The notes under the pieces were generated by a model. It made no database searches, was not told where the DNA came from, and saw only the letters and a program-made list of their open reading frames with translations. The translations under genes were made by a program, and so were the position numbers. This document shows, piece by piece, positions 1-7,703 of a DNA stretch of 64,000 nt. Source of the stretch: Halobacteria archaeon AArc-dxtr1 (GTDB lineage: Archaea > Halobacteriota > Halobacteria > Halobacteriales > Natrialbaceae); NCBI GenBank assembly GCA_025517425.1, contig JAOPJY010000001.1:606217-670216 (forward strand). The letters are read 5' to 3'. Each line of letters begins with the position of its first letter. Position 1 is the first letter of the stretch.

Positions 1-775
1 CCTGGCTGGCTTCTTGGTTGTTGTCGTTGGCCTCGCTGGATGCGTCGCCACCGTCGCCGCCGTCACCGCCGAAGATGATGCCGTCGGCGCCATCCGCACC
101 GTCCTTGCCGTCGTTGGTGCTTTCGACGCTCTGGTCGGTCTCCTGGCTCGTTTCCTGCTCGCTGTCGACGACATGCACGTTGAAGGCGCCGTCAGCCTCC
201 TGACTTTGACTACTCTCGTGATCGCTGCTCTGATCACTCGTCTGCGTGTTACCGTCGCCGCCGGAGACGGACTGCTCCTGGCTGCTCTCGTGGGTCGAGC
301 TCTGGTCGCCGAACAGGAAGTTCAGCAGGCCGTTCGCCTGCTGCTCGCGGTCCAGGTCGGTTTCCTGTGAGCTCTCGGCGCTCTGGTAGTTGTCGTCACC
401 GTCCTCGATAGTCTGGGTCTGGGTACTGTCCTGGACCGCGTCCTGATCACTGAACAGGACGTTCCACAGGCCGCTCGCCTGATGATCGCTGTCCAAATAT
501 GCCTCCTGTGTGATACTAGCATTTTGCGTGTTGTCCGCACCGGCAGTGACGCCTTGCTGTTGATCAGCGGAGTGGACAATACTCGACTCACCGAACAGGA
601 AGTTCAGCAGGCCGGTACCATCGGTCCGCTCTGTTTCAGCCGTTCGTTCAAGCCCCTGGTTCTGTTCGTTCTGTTCGTTGGCCGAGACAGTCATCGCGGC
701 CCCGCCAACGATCATCCCCGTCATGACGAAGAGGGCCACAAATCCGATTACGGTTCGCTGTAGTTTACGTCTCAT
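1..775 (-). CDS. Secreted repeat protein, Gln/Asn/Ser/Asp-rich (partial, 3' end off the window)
   Basis: The frame is open from an ATG at 775 to the window edge (258 codons, no stop). A GAGG Shine-Dalgarno-like motif lies about 10 bases before the ATG. Residues 1-32 form a Sec-type signal: MRRKLQR, then a hydrophobic run, then an Ala-rich cleavage region. Three imperfect repeats of about 47 residues follow. Each opens with a short hydrophobic box (GLLNFLFG, GLWNVLFS, GLLNFLFG) and continues with a polar stretch rich in Q, N, S, D and E, with spaced motifs such as DNTQNASITQ, DDNYQSAESSQ and DGNTQTSDQSS. A Gly/Asp-rich segment follows. The spacing of N and Q recalls curlin-type amyloid repeats, but this is resemblance only. 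No family is recognised; a surface or matrix protein is an inference. Confidence 0.75.
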   Translation of the reverse strand, partial: MRRKLQRTVIGFVALFVMTGMIVGGAAMTVSANEQNEQNQGLERTAETERTDGTGLLNFLFGESSIVHSADQQQGVTAGADNTQNASITQEAYLDSDHQASGLWNVLFSDQDAVQDSTQTQTIEDGDDNYQSAESSQETDLDREQQANGLLNFLFGDQSSTHESSQEQSVSGGDGNTQTSDQSSDHESSQSQEADGAFNVHVVDSEQETSQETDQSVESTNDGKDGADGADGIIFGGDGGDGGDASSEANDNNQEASQ

Positions 776-1438
776 ATTTTATTACCTCGTTGTGGCAACG
801 CACCGACAGCCGGAGGCGTGATCACTCGTGAAACGAACGTTGGTACCGGTAGCTCGTGACACACCCCGTAGCCCGGGACATACTCAGTGGCTTCCTCGGA
901 CCCAGACGGCTGTGACGCGTTGTCCGCTGGCTACCTATCACAGTCGACTATATGAATCGGGGCTATGATTTCGCGATGAATACGCCCATTAGAACCCTCT
1001 CTAAACGAATCTCGACTAGTTGTCTTACCTGTCAGAATAGTCATATACCTTCCCAAGACTGTTGTTGCGGTGTGAGATGGTGATTTCCGCTCGATAATTC
1101 GCTGTATTTATCTCACTCTCCATAGTGTGTAATTATAAGCGTGGGCTGATTTGCGTCATCGCCGTCCCCGGCTATCGCGGTATTTCGGTTTTGAAACGGT
1201 AACTGGGCGTGTCACGTTCTATATCCGTACTGTTCACGAATCGCCGCCCCCGGCTATCGCGGTATTTCGGTTTTGAAACGGTAACTCGGCGTGTCACGTT
1301 CTATATCCGTACTGTTCGCGAACTCGTGTTACAACAGCGGAGACCCCGTCCCCGGCTGAGTGGGTTGCGAACTAACCCTGCCAACGCTCCGTCAGGCGAT
1401 CGAACCGTTTTTGCGACGCCGGCGGGTAGGAGCGGGCG
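776..1438. other. Gene-free stretch between divergent genes
   Basis: No convincing coding frame on either strand. The part from about 930 to 1150 is clearly more AT-rich than the surrounding genes and probably holds the upstream regulatory region of the minus-strand repeat protein. The right half holds an 82-bp tandem duplication (listed separately). A T-rich box at about 1405-1413 lies some 28 bases before the tyrA ATG and is a plausible TATA element for a leaderless tyrA transcript. Confidence 0.6.
1159..1322. repeat. 82-bp tandem direct repeat, two copies
   Basis: Positions 1159-1240 and 1241-1322 are head-to-tail copies of 82 bases with three mismatches. The GTCCCCGGCT block at the start of the unit recurs once more near 1347-1356, possibly the remnant of a third copy. 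Each copy contains TTCTATATCC (1217-1226 and 1299-1308), which resembles an archaeal TATA box. The duplication may therefore double a promoter or a protein-binding site upstream of tyrA. Its function is unknown. Confidence 0.9.
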
Positions 1439-2263
1439 ATGGACGTACTGATCGTCGGCGCGGGCGCGATGGGGACCTGGTTCGGCGACGCGGTCGAGGC
1501 CACGGTGGCCTACGCCGACGTCGACCCGGACGCGGCCATAGCCGCAGCCGAGGCCACCGACGGTCACGCGGTCGCACTCACCGAAGACGACGATCGACGC
1601 TACGACGCGGTCTGTCTCGCGGTTCCGATGGGAGCCGTCGCGGACGCGATCGAGGCCTACGCCCACCGCGCCGAGGGTGCGGTGCTCGACGTGTCTGGCG
1701 TGATGGAACCCGCGCTGGAGGCGATGGCGACGCACGCTCCCGACCAGGAACGCGTGAGTCTCCACCCGTTGTTCGCCCCCGAGCGCGCCCCCGGTTCGAT
1801 CCCGTTCGTCCGCGGACAGGCCGGCCCCGTTTCCGATGCCGTGCTCGCAGATCTCGCGGCGGCTGGCAACGACCTGTTCGAGACGACGGCGGCCGAGCAC
1901 GACGAGGCGATGGAGACCGTACAGGCGGCCACCCACGCGGCGGTGCTCGCCTTCGCGCTCGCTGCCGAGCCGGTTCCAGAGGTGTTTGAAACCCCAGTGT
2001 CGGCACAACTCGAGGCGCTAGTGCGGACGATGACCGGCGGCACGCCCCGCGTCTACGCGGATATTCAACGCACCTTCGACGGCGCCGAGGACGTTGCCGA
2101 CGCCGCAGCGCGGATCGCCGAGGCCGACGCCGAGGAGTTTGCAACGCTGTACGAGGACGCGAGCCGACGCTGGCACGGCGACGCCGCTGTTCCGGAGTCG
2201 GGAGTCGAAAACGCGGCGGAATCTGGGGCGACTTCCAGCGACGACGGGGGTGTCTCGAAGTGA
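1439..2263 (+). CDS. tyrA: Prephenate dehydrogenase (TyrA)
   Basis: 274 residues. Converts prephenate to 4-hydroxyphenylpyruvate with NAD(P)+ in tyrosine synthesis. The N-terminus is a Rossmann fold with GAGAMG at residues 7-12. A DVSGVMEP segment near 82 and an SLHPLFAP segment near 104 fit the conserved catalytic region of archaeal TyrA (Ser and His around the substrate). The C-terminal half is helical, as expected for the dimerisation domain. The protein has no chorismate mutase or ACT domain, so it is the short monofunctional form. The T-rich box 28 bases upstream supports the ATG at 1439. Its last bases overlap the GTG of the next gene (GTGA), so the two are probably translated together. 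Confidence 0.85.
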   Translation: MDVLIVGAGAMGTWFGDAVEATVAYADVDPDAAIAAAEATDGHAVALTEDDDRRYDAVCLAVPMGAVADAIEAYAHRAEGAVLDVSGVMEPALEAMATHAPDQERVSLHPLFAPERAPGSIPFVRGQAGPVSDAVLADLAAAGNDLFETTAAEHDEAMETVQAATHAAVLAFALAAEPVPEVFETPVSAQLEALVRTMTGGTPRVYADIQRTFDGAEDVADAAARIAEADAEEFATLYEDASRRWHGDAAVPESGVENAAESGATSSDDGGVSK

Positions 2264-3783
2264 CTGACCACCGGCGGGCCGTCCGGGAGAACGCCCAGTA
2301 CCTGCGCAACGTGCGCCCTATCGATCCCGAGGAGATCTGCGAGTACGTCGAGGGGTCACCCCACCCGGCCGTCGTCAGGCAGTTGCTCCGCGAGGAGGCG
2401 CCCGATCTCGACCTGCGAGAGCGCGAGGACGGCACCTTCGTCCCGGTCGGCGAGGATCCGGTACGGCCGCGAACCGACCCAGTCGAGCGGTTTCCGGACC
2501 GCTACGTGACACAACTCGACGACTGGCTCGTCGATCGGTACGGCCCCGACTGGGAGCGGGGAGCCTCCGGAGACTTGCTCCGGTCGACGATTCGAGGATT
2601 CAAGGCCCAATACCTCGAGGGATCGTCTGTCGAGTACGACGCCGACGCAGCCGCCGGATACGCGATCTACCACCTGCCCGGCTACTACGCGGCGGTACAG
2701 TACGCACTGGACGACCTAGCCGACCGCGCCCTCCTCGGGCGTTCGCTGCGCGTTCTCGATATCGGAGCGGGCGTCGGCGGGCCCGCGCTCGGATTGGCCG
2801 ACTACCTTCCAGAGGATTCCCTGCTGGAGTACCACGCAGTCGAACCCAGCGCCGCAGCGGACGTACTCGAGGCGATGCTCACAGAAACCGATCGAAACGT
2901 CCACGCGACGGTCCACCGATCCACAGTCGAGGCGTTCGACCCCGCCGATATCGACGACGACCGAGCGGTAGCCGAGGCCGACACCGACGCGGACGGATCG
3001 ACAGCCGACGACGGCTTCGACCTCGTGCTCGCCTGTAACGTCCTGAGCGAACTCGACGACCCCGAGGCGGTGCTCCGGTCCGCACTTGACTGGCTCGCCC
3101 CGGACGGCACGCTCCTGGCGATGGCGCCCGCCGACAGAGAGACGAGCATCCAGCTGCGACGACTCGAACGGGCCGTCGAGGGCGACTCGGTGGCTGGAAC
3201 CGATCAGGTCACCGTCTACGGTCCCGCCGTTCGATTCTGGCCCGGCAAAACGCCCTCCGATCGGGGCTGGTCGTTCGACGTGCGACCCGATCTGGAGGTG
3301 CCGGCCTTCCAGCGCCGACTCGACGACGCTGCCGGGGGCGACGCGGACCACTCGCCCGGCGAGTTCGTCAACGTCGACGTTCAGTTTTCGTACTCGATCC
3401 TGCGCCGGGACAACACGCGGCGGATCGATCTGCAGCCAGATCCGGACTCGTGGGCGACGATGGCGGAGATGGATCGCCACGTCACGAACCGGATCGACCT
3501 CGTCGCCGCCAAGTTCAGCCGGTCGCTTTCGAGGCGGGAAGACGACGCCGGCGGCCGGCGACACGGTGGGGACCCCAATCCGCTGTTCAAGATCACCGAC
3601 GGCAGCGAGGCGGTCGATCACTACGCCGTGCTCACCGACGAAACCGCGCTGAACCGCCCCCTGCTCGAGGCCGACTACGGCGACGTCCTCTCGTTCGAGG
3701 GGGCGCTTGTCCTCTGGAACGACGACGAGGAGGCGTACAACGTAGTCGTCGACGAGGAGACGATCGTCGATCGGCTGGTGTGA
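2260..3783 (+). CDS. Rsm22-family (METTL17-like) small-subunit rRNA methyltransferase homologue
   Basis: 507 residues, GTG start overlapping the tyrA stop. A class I SAM-dependent methyltransferase core starts at about residue 163 with VLDIGAGVGGPALGLAD, followed by the acidic post-motif and an LACNVLSEL segment (motif IV region, about 253). The C-terminal part keeps the family's FSYSILRRD strand. Members usually carry a CPH-x-CPL...WCHF cysteine cluster, known in METTL17 to bind a 4Fe-4S cluster. Here the aligned region reads FWPGKTPSDRGWSF and has no cysteine, and the whole protein has only two cysteines (near 27 and 256). It is assigned to ribosome small-subunit maturation by family; catalytic activity is unproven. 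Confidence 0.7.
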   Translation: MTDHRRAVRENAQYLRNVRPIDPEEICEYVEGSPHPAVVRQLLREEAPDLDLREREDGTFVPVGEDPVRPRTDPVERFPDRYVTQLDDWLVDRYGPDWERGASGDLLRSTIRGFKAQYLEGSSVEYDADAAAGYAIYHLPGYYAAVQYALDDLADRALLGRSLRVLDIGAGVGGPALGLADYLPEDSLLEYHAVEPSAAADVLEAMLTETDRNVHATVHRSTVEAFDPADIDDDRAVAEADTDADGSTADDGFDLVLACNVLSELDDPEAVLRSALDWLAPDGTLLAMAPADRETSIQLRRLERAVEGDSVAGTDQVTVYGPAVRFWPGKTPSDRGWSFDVRPDLEVPAFQRRLDDAAGGDADHSPGEFVNVDVQFSYSILRRDNTRRIDLQPDPDSWATMAEMDRHVTNRIDLVAAKFSRSLSRREDDAGGRRHGGDPNPLFKITDGSEAVDHYAVLTDETALNRPLLEADYGDVLSFEGALVLWNDDEEAYNVVVDEETIVDRLV

Positions 3784-3840
3784 GTCTCGCAACGGACAGC
3801 TGCCCATCGGGGCGCCGAGAGGCCTCGGGGGCCTGTCTGA

Positions 3841-3857
3841 ATGGAGACGCTCTCCAT
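3841..3857 (+). repeat. Perfect 7-bp hairpin after the Rsm22-like gene
   Basis: ATGGAGA and TCTCCAT flank a 3-base loop (CGC), 57 bases after the rsm22-like stop and before rnp4. No T-run follows, so it is not a classical archaeal terminator. It could stabilise or process the mRNA, or be chance. Confidence 0.45.
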
Positions 3858-3907
3858 GCAGAAACGCAACACCAATGGGTGACGAACGAAAGTAGCCGAA
3901 CGAGACG

Positions 3908-4180
3908 ATGACCGTCGCCACAGAGCGGATCGAGCGCCTCGAGGAACTGGCCAGCGTGGCGACGGCCGATGGCGAAGAGGAACGTGCCCGCGAGTACGTC
4001 AGACTCGCCCGTCGGGTCGCCGAGCGAAATCGGCTGCGACTCCCACGGACGTTCCGCCGTCGAACGTGCGACCGCTGTGATCGGTACCTACTTCCCGGAA
4101 CGAACGCCCGTGTTCGTCTACAGAACGGCCACGTGGTCATCACCTGCGAATGCGGCTCGCAAGCTCGATACCCCTACTGA
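3908..4180 (+). CDS. rnp4: Ribonuclease P protein component 4 (Rpp21/Rpr2 family)
   Basis: 90 residues. Protein subunit of archaeal RNase P, which trims the 5' leader of tRNA precursors; this subunit works with Rnp1/Rpp29 on the specificity side of the RNA. The N-terminus (to about 45) is helical and rich in Arg. The C-terminus is a zinc ribbon with C-x2-C (TCDRC) and C-x-C (TCECG) pairs. The sequence ends in the aromatic tail typical of the family. Length matches the family. It is followed by a separate promoter for the YhbY gene. The assignment rests on the paired cysteines plus the Arg-rich helices and is quite secure. Confidence 0.85.
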   Translation: MTVATERIERLEELASVATADGEEERAREYVRLARRVAERNRLRLPRTFRRRTCDRCDRYLLPGTNARVRLQNGHVVITCECGSQARYPY

Positions 4181-4240
4181 GACACGCACTACAATCAGCC
4201 CCGAGCATCGATGGTCCCTGTTTGGCGCCGCCGGCTGGCC

Positions 4241-4250
4241 GTGTATAAAA
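4241..4250 (+). promoter_or_regulatory. TATA box for the yhbY-mscS operon
   Basis: GTGTATAAAA is a strong archaeal TATA element. A start site about 26 bases downstream would give a leader of roughly 50 bases before the ATG at 4324. A weaker A-rich box near 4293-4300 could give a leaderless transcript instead. Confidence 0.6.
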
Positions 4251-4323
4251 GACACGCAGCGAAGAACCGGAACTGACGGCTCGTATCGCGAAGATTCAAA
4301 ACGGTGCCCTCGTTAGTGCCACC

Positions 4324-4572
4324 ATGGACGAACAAGAACGCAAGCGTCGTGCACACGATCTCGACGTGACCGTCTGGGTCGGCAAAGGTGGTCCCGAAGC
4401 CGTCGTCGATGAACTCGATGACCAGTTGGCAGACCGGGATCTCGTGAAAGTCAAGTTTCTCCGAGCCGGCCGAGCCGGCGGCTCGGTCGAAGAACACGCT
4501 ACGGACCTCGCAGAACAGGTCAGCGCTGAACTGTTCGAGACGCGTGGTCACACCGCAGTACTGTACCGATGA
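4324..4572 (+). CDS. YhbY/CRM-domain RNA-binding protein
   Basis: 82 residues, a single CRS1-YhbY (CRM) domain. The GKGG loop (WVGKGGPEAV, about 18-27) is the RNA-contacting signature of this fold. The C-terminal AVLYR strand also fits. The bacterial relative binds the assembling large ribosomal subunit, so a role in ribosome assembly is likely. The gene sits just after RNase P component 4, another RNA-processing gene. Its stop overlaps the ATG of the MscS gene (ATGA), so the two are co-translated even though their functions seem unrelated. Confidence 0.85.
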   Translation: MDEQERKRRAHDLDVTVWVGKGGPEAVVDELDDQLADRDLVKVKFLRAGRAGGSVEEHATDLAEQVSAELFETRGHTAVLYR

Positions 4573-5480
4573 CGGGTCTGTCCGTCGCCGGACTCCTGTT
4601 GCAAGGCCCCATCGAAACGACACTACAGGATCTGGGGTGGGTCGACGAGGCGATCGCGGCGAGTCTGGCCGGCTTCATTCGGTTCGTGCTCGGGTTCCTC
4701 ATCGTCTACACGGTCGGTCGGCTCGTCGTGATCCCGCTTCTTGGGCGCGGAATGGACCGTCGATCGCTCGACAAACACGCCCGAAAGCCACTCGTTCTGA
4801 TCGCCCGCTTTGGCGTCGCGTTCGTCGCCATCGCCGTCGCGTTCGGATTCGCCGGCTACGGAAACTTCTTAGTCTCGATGGCCGGCATCGCCGCCGCCGG
4901 CGCGCTCGCGGTCGGACTCGCCCTCCAGAACGTCATCGCGAACTTCGTCGCCGGCGTCTTCATCTACACCGATGAACCGTTCCGCATCGGCGACTGGATC
5001 GAGTGGGACGGCCACTCTGGCGTCGTCGAGGACATCAGCCTCCGGGTGACGCGCGTTCGGACGTTCGACAACGAGTTGCTGACGGTTCCAAACGCCGAAC
5101 TCACCGGTGGGGTGATCAAAAATCCGGTCGACGGCGACCGGCTCCGCCTGAAGTTCGACTTCGGTATCGGCTACGACGACGACATCGAGTCTGCCTCGGA
5201 GATCATCGTCCGCGAGGCAGAGAGACATCCGGAGATCATGGACGATCCCGCCCCCTCGGTTCGCCTGACCGAACTCGGCGACTCCGACGTCGGCCTCCAG
5301 TCGCGCTTCTGGATCGAACAGCCCTCGCGCGCTGACTTCGTGCGGATCAAAGGCGAGTACGTCCAGACTGTCAAAGAACGGTTCGACGAGGAAGGAATCG
5401 ACATCCCCTACCCAGTCCGAACCGTCGAGGGTGGACTCGACATCGCCGGCCAACAACAGATCGTCGAGTCGACACCGTAG
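4569..5480 (+). CDS. Mechanosensitive channel of the MscS family
   Basis: 303 residues. Opens under membrane tension to release solutes on osmotic downshock. Three hydrophobic segments are visible, at about 35-57, 76-98 and 101-120. The last is the pore helix, with alternating Gly/Ala (AGIAAAGALAVGLALQNVIANFVAG). The cytoplasmic beta domain follows (FRIGDWIEW and TVPNAELT segments), then an alpha/beta C-terminal domain ending near the family length for small MscS proteins. It overlaps yhbY by 4 bases. It converges with the halogenase-like gene over a spacer of two palindromes. Confidence 0.9.
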   Translation: MTGLSVAGLLLQGPIETTLQDLGWVDEAIAASLAGFIRFVLGFLIVYTVGRLVVIPLLGRGMDRRSLDKHARKPLVLIARFGVAFVAIAVAFGFAGYGNFLVSMAGIAAAGALAVGLALQNVIANFVAGVFIYTDEPFRIGDWIEWDGHSGVVEDISLRVTRVRTFDNELLTVPNAELTGGVIKNPVDGDRLRLKFDFGIGYDDDIESASEIIVREAERHPEIMDDPAPSVRLTELGDSDVGLQSRFWIEQPSRADFVRIKGEYVQTVKERFDEEGIDIPYPVRTVEGGLDIAGQQQIVESTP

Positions 5481-5498
5481 ATTCCCGTACTCCTCTCG

Positions 5499-5535
5499 GC
5501 TCACGTGAGCGTGACGGACACCGTTCGAACGGTGT
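5499..5535. repeat. Two perfect palindromes between convergent genes
   Basis: GCTCACGTGAGC (5499-5510) and ACACCGTTCGAACGGTGT (5518-5535) are both self-complementary over their full length. A third short inverted repeat, TGAGA-G-TCTCA, follows near 5557. They lie between the ends of mscS and the halogenase-like gene. They could act as a bidirectional transcription stop or as protein-binding sites. No T-run is present. Confidence 0.7.
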
Positions 5536-5579
5536 GAGGTTGTGTTACGTGGACTGAGAGTCTCAACCCCCGAGCCTTG

Positions 5580-7109
5580 TTACCGGTCGGGAACGCTGAT
5601 AATATCGGAGTACAACTCTTCGTACGAATAGAACGTTTCAACCTCGTCCGAGAGGCGTGCCTCGTACTCTTCTACCCGTTCGACCACCTCCGGCTCGTAA
5701 TCGACATCGATCTCGTCGTAGAAGTTGGATCGAACTCCGAGACCGTGGAGAACCCGATAGTGGATCAAATGCGGGAACCGACCCGCAGCGTTGGGCCGCA
5801 AAAGCGTATTATCCGCTCTATCGATAAGTGAAAAGCCGTACGTTTGGTAATTTTCGTACTCTGGGATACTGCTCAGATCGTACGCATCGTCACTGGAGAC
5901 GGAATCCCAGAACTCGGTTCCGCCAGGCGCACACCGGTAGTGTATCTGGACGAACGTGTTAATATTCTCCCAGACGGTCTGTACGTGCGTATTGTACATC
6001 TCGCGCGTACCGTCGTAGTTTAGATGCGAACTCCCTTCGATGATGTCTGCCAAATCCAGTGCCAGTAACGCGTTCGACGTGAGCGCCGTCGATTGAATCG
6101 GTTCGACGAAACCGAGGGCGTTTCCGACCGCGATACAGTTCCCAGTCCACGCGTTCGGATGGTAGCCGGCTGTAAACTCGTAGTGATCGACCGACCGGCT
6201 CAACTCGGCGTCCCCGATGTGTTCGAGAAGTTCCTCAGTTGCCGCCTCCTCGGAGAGATAGTCGGAGGCGTAGACGTATCCGATATCGCGGTAGTCGACG
6301 GTGTCGATCTGCCAGAACCATCCCGCAGTACCCGTTGTGATTACGGTTGCCGGGACGATCTCGGAGAGGTCGATATCCGTTCCGGCGACGACTGCCGAGT
6401 CAAGCGGGAGGTCGAACTGCGTGAACGACGACGGCAGTTCCCCGATCAGCGTCCGTCTAAATCCGGTGGCATCGAGATAGAGGTCCGCCTCGTAGGTCGC
6501 CGTCTCACTCGAGACCTGCTGTATCTGTCCCGCAGAGACCGAGACGGAGTCGATGAGATCGTCGACCAGCGTGATTCCTCGCTCCTCACAGAGAGTTCGA
6601 AGAAACCCGTTGAAGCGATCGACATCCAGGTGGTACGCGAAGTGCCAATATTTGTCCAATCCTCTGTCCTCACTCTCGGATGGTTTAAACGGCGTCTTTC
6701 GCTGAGAAACCATCTCCGTGTTGACCGTCTCGAACCGGTCCTGGGCGTATCGATAGTGCATCTCCTCGAACTGTTCGGCTGTGTCCGAGGCGAGCGGGTA
6801 GTTTCCACTGTCGAACTCGATGTGGAACGGCTCGCAGTCCCGCCACGATTTAAAGTATACCGACGATTTCCAGACGGGAGCGACCATACTGACGAACCGA
6901 GCTTCGTCGATCGATAAGTCGTCGTGGAGCACCGAAACCAGTGTGTCGAACGTACTTTTCCCGATGTTCGGAACCGGCGTCGAAAAGTCGTCGATTACAC
7001 GAATCTCGAGCCCGGTCGTTTTTGCTTCGAGCGCGAGAGCGGTGAGCAAGCCAACATCCCCTCCCCCAACGATCGTTACGTCCCGTATAGGTTGCGTGGA
7101 GACACCCAT
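5580..7109 (-). CDS. Flavin-dependent tryptophan halogenase-like protein
   Basis: 509 residues from the ATG at 7109. A GTG at 7130 in the same frame would add 7, but a TATA-like box 26 bases before the ATG favours 7109. FAD-binding VGGGDVG lies near residue 14. The halogenase signature WxWxI is present (GWFWQI, about 262). The Lys of the active-site tunnel is kept (VWKSSVYFKSW, Lys81, matching Lys79 of PrnA). The partner Glu (Glu346 of PrnA, in PLEST) is Gln339 here (EPIQST). The family chlorinates or brominates aromatic rings using FADH2 from a separate reductase; none is adjacent. The Gln makes true halogenase activity doubtful. Base composition is visibly less GC-rich than its neighbours, suggesting later acquisition. 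Confidence 0.75.
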   Translation of the reverse strand: MGVSTQPIRDVTIVGGGDVGLLTALALEAKTTGLEIRVIDDFSTPVPNIGKSTFDTLVSVLHDDLSIDEARFVSMVAPVWKSSVYFKSWRDCEPFHIEFDSGNYPLASDTAEQFEEMHYRYAQDRFETVNTEMVSQRKTPFKPSESEDRGLDKYWHFAYHLDVDRFNGFLRTLCEERGITLVDDLIDSVSVSAGQIQQVSSETATYEADLYLDATGFRRTLIGELPSSFTQFDLPLDSAVVAGTDIDLSEIVPATVITTGTAGWFWQIDTVDYRDIGYVYASDYLSEEAATEELLEHIGDAELSRSVDHYEFTAGYHPNAWTGNCIAVGNALGFVEPIQSTALTSNALLALDLADIIEGSSHLNYDGTREMYNTHVQTVWENINTFVQIHYRCAPGGTEFWDSVSSDDAYDLSSIPEYENYQTYGFSLIDRADNTLLRPNAAGRFPHLIHYRVLHGLGVRSNFYDEIDVDYEPEVVERVEEYEARLSDEVETFYSYEELYSDIISVPDR

Positions 7110-7130
7110 TATCTGCTGTGTGAAGCACAC

Positions 7131-7140
7131 CTGTATAACG
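7131..7140 (-). promoter_or_regulatory. TATA-like box deciding the halogenase-like start
   Basis: On the minus strand CGTTATACAG is centred about 26 bases before the ATG at 7109. This is the spacing expected for a leaderless transcript starting at that codon rather than at the upstream GTG. Confidence 0.5.
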
Positions 7141-7271
7141 TTTTTTCAGGTGTGTTGTCGAGAACGGTTGTTCAGATGACCTACCTCCACCCACTGTCTC
7201 CAACGGCGGGATATCGGTCGGCCGACTACGCTCTGTACTGGCGCTCGTCGAAAGGAATGATGAAATATGAA

Positions 7272-7580
7272 TGTGGACGCCCGCGGTTGCCCGGCGTTCC
7301 GGCCGGGGGAGTCCCGATTGCCTCCTCCACCCCGCGACCCGTCGAGCGACAGGTGTCCGGCGGTCCACTGCTCGCTTCCGCGCCTGATGGGCTGTCGCCG
7401 GCTAACCGCGATGGGGCGTCCCTGCGGACGGCCACCGCGGACCGCTGTCCCCGACGGACGAGGCTTCTGCGTTGGCTCTCGGGGCCCCGGCCGGTCTGAC
7501 CGGACGCCCACGGGATTCGGCCCCCGCTGAAGACCATACTGCGGGTGTCGAGCAGGGCCTAACTGCCCGACCTAGTCCAA
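7272..7580 (-). ncRNA. ffs: Signal recognition particle RNA (7S RNA)
   Basis: Read on the minus strand, this stretch has the archaeal SRP RNA architecture. The S domain shows helix 6 with a GNAR tetraloop (GUCC-GCAG-GGAC, loop at 7422-7425). It is followed by UUAGCCGG and helix 8 with AUCAGGCGCGGAAGCGAGCA (loop GGAA at 7376-7379); these are the parts bound by SRP19 and SRP54. The 5' end UGGAC (about 7579-7575) pairs with GUCCA near 7274-7278, giving archaeal helix 1. The Alu part begins with GGUCGGGCAGUUAGGCCC. Length is about 309 bases, as in haloarchaea. Ends are placed from helix 1 and from the upstream box and may be off by several bases. Reading frames across it are spurious. Confidence 0.92.
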
Positions 7581-7599
7581 TTCAGTATAGACGAGTCAC

Positions 7600-7609
7600 G
7601 GTTAAGGGC
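7600..7609 (-). promoter_or_regulatory. Probable TATA box of the SRP RNA gene
   Basis: On the minus strand GCCCTTAAC is centred about 26 bases upstream of the proposed 5' end of the SRP RNA near 7578. A separate T/A box on the plus strand (GAAGTTAAGTA, about 7670-7680) serves the ferritin-like gene at 7704. Confidence 0.5.
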
Positions 7610-7703
7610 CTTTCGTCTCTGACCGGTATTCCAGAGAATACACGCAGGAGCGTTCGCGAACGGGAAGCATGAAGTTAAGTACGACGACCGCACAACTCAG
7701 GCC

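Noticed and set aside
2716-4143. Long minus-strand open frame opposite the Rsm22-like and rnp4 genes
   Set aside because: It spans two well-supported plus-strand genes and has no motif; open antisense frames are common in GC-rich haloarchaeal DNA.
7146-7537. Several overlapping small frames on both strands
   Set aside because: They lie on the SRP RNA gene, whose structure explains the sequence better.
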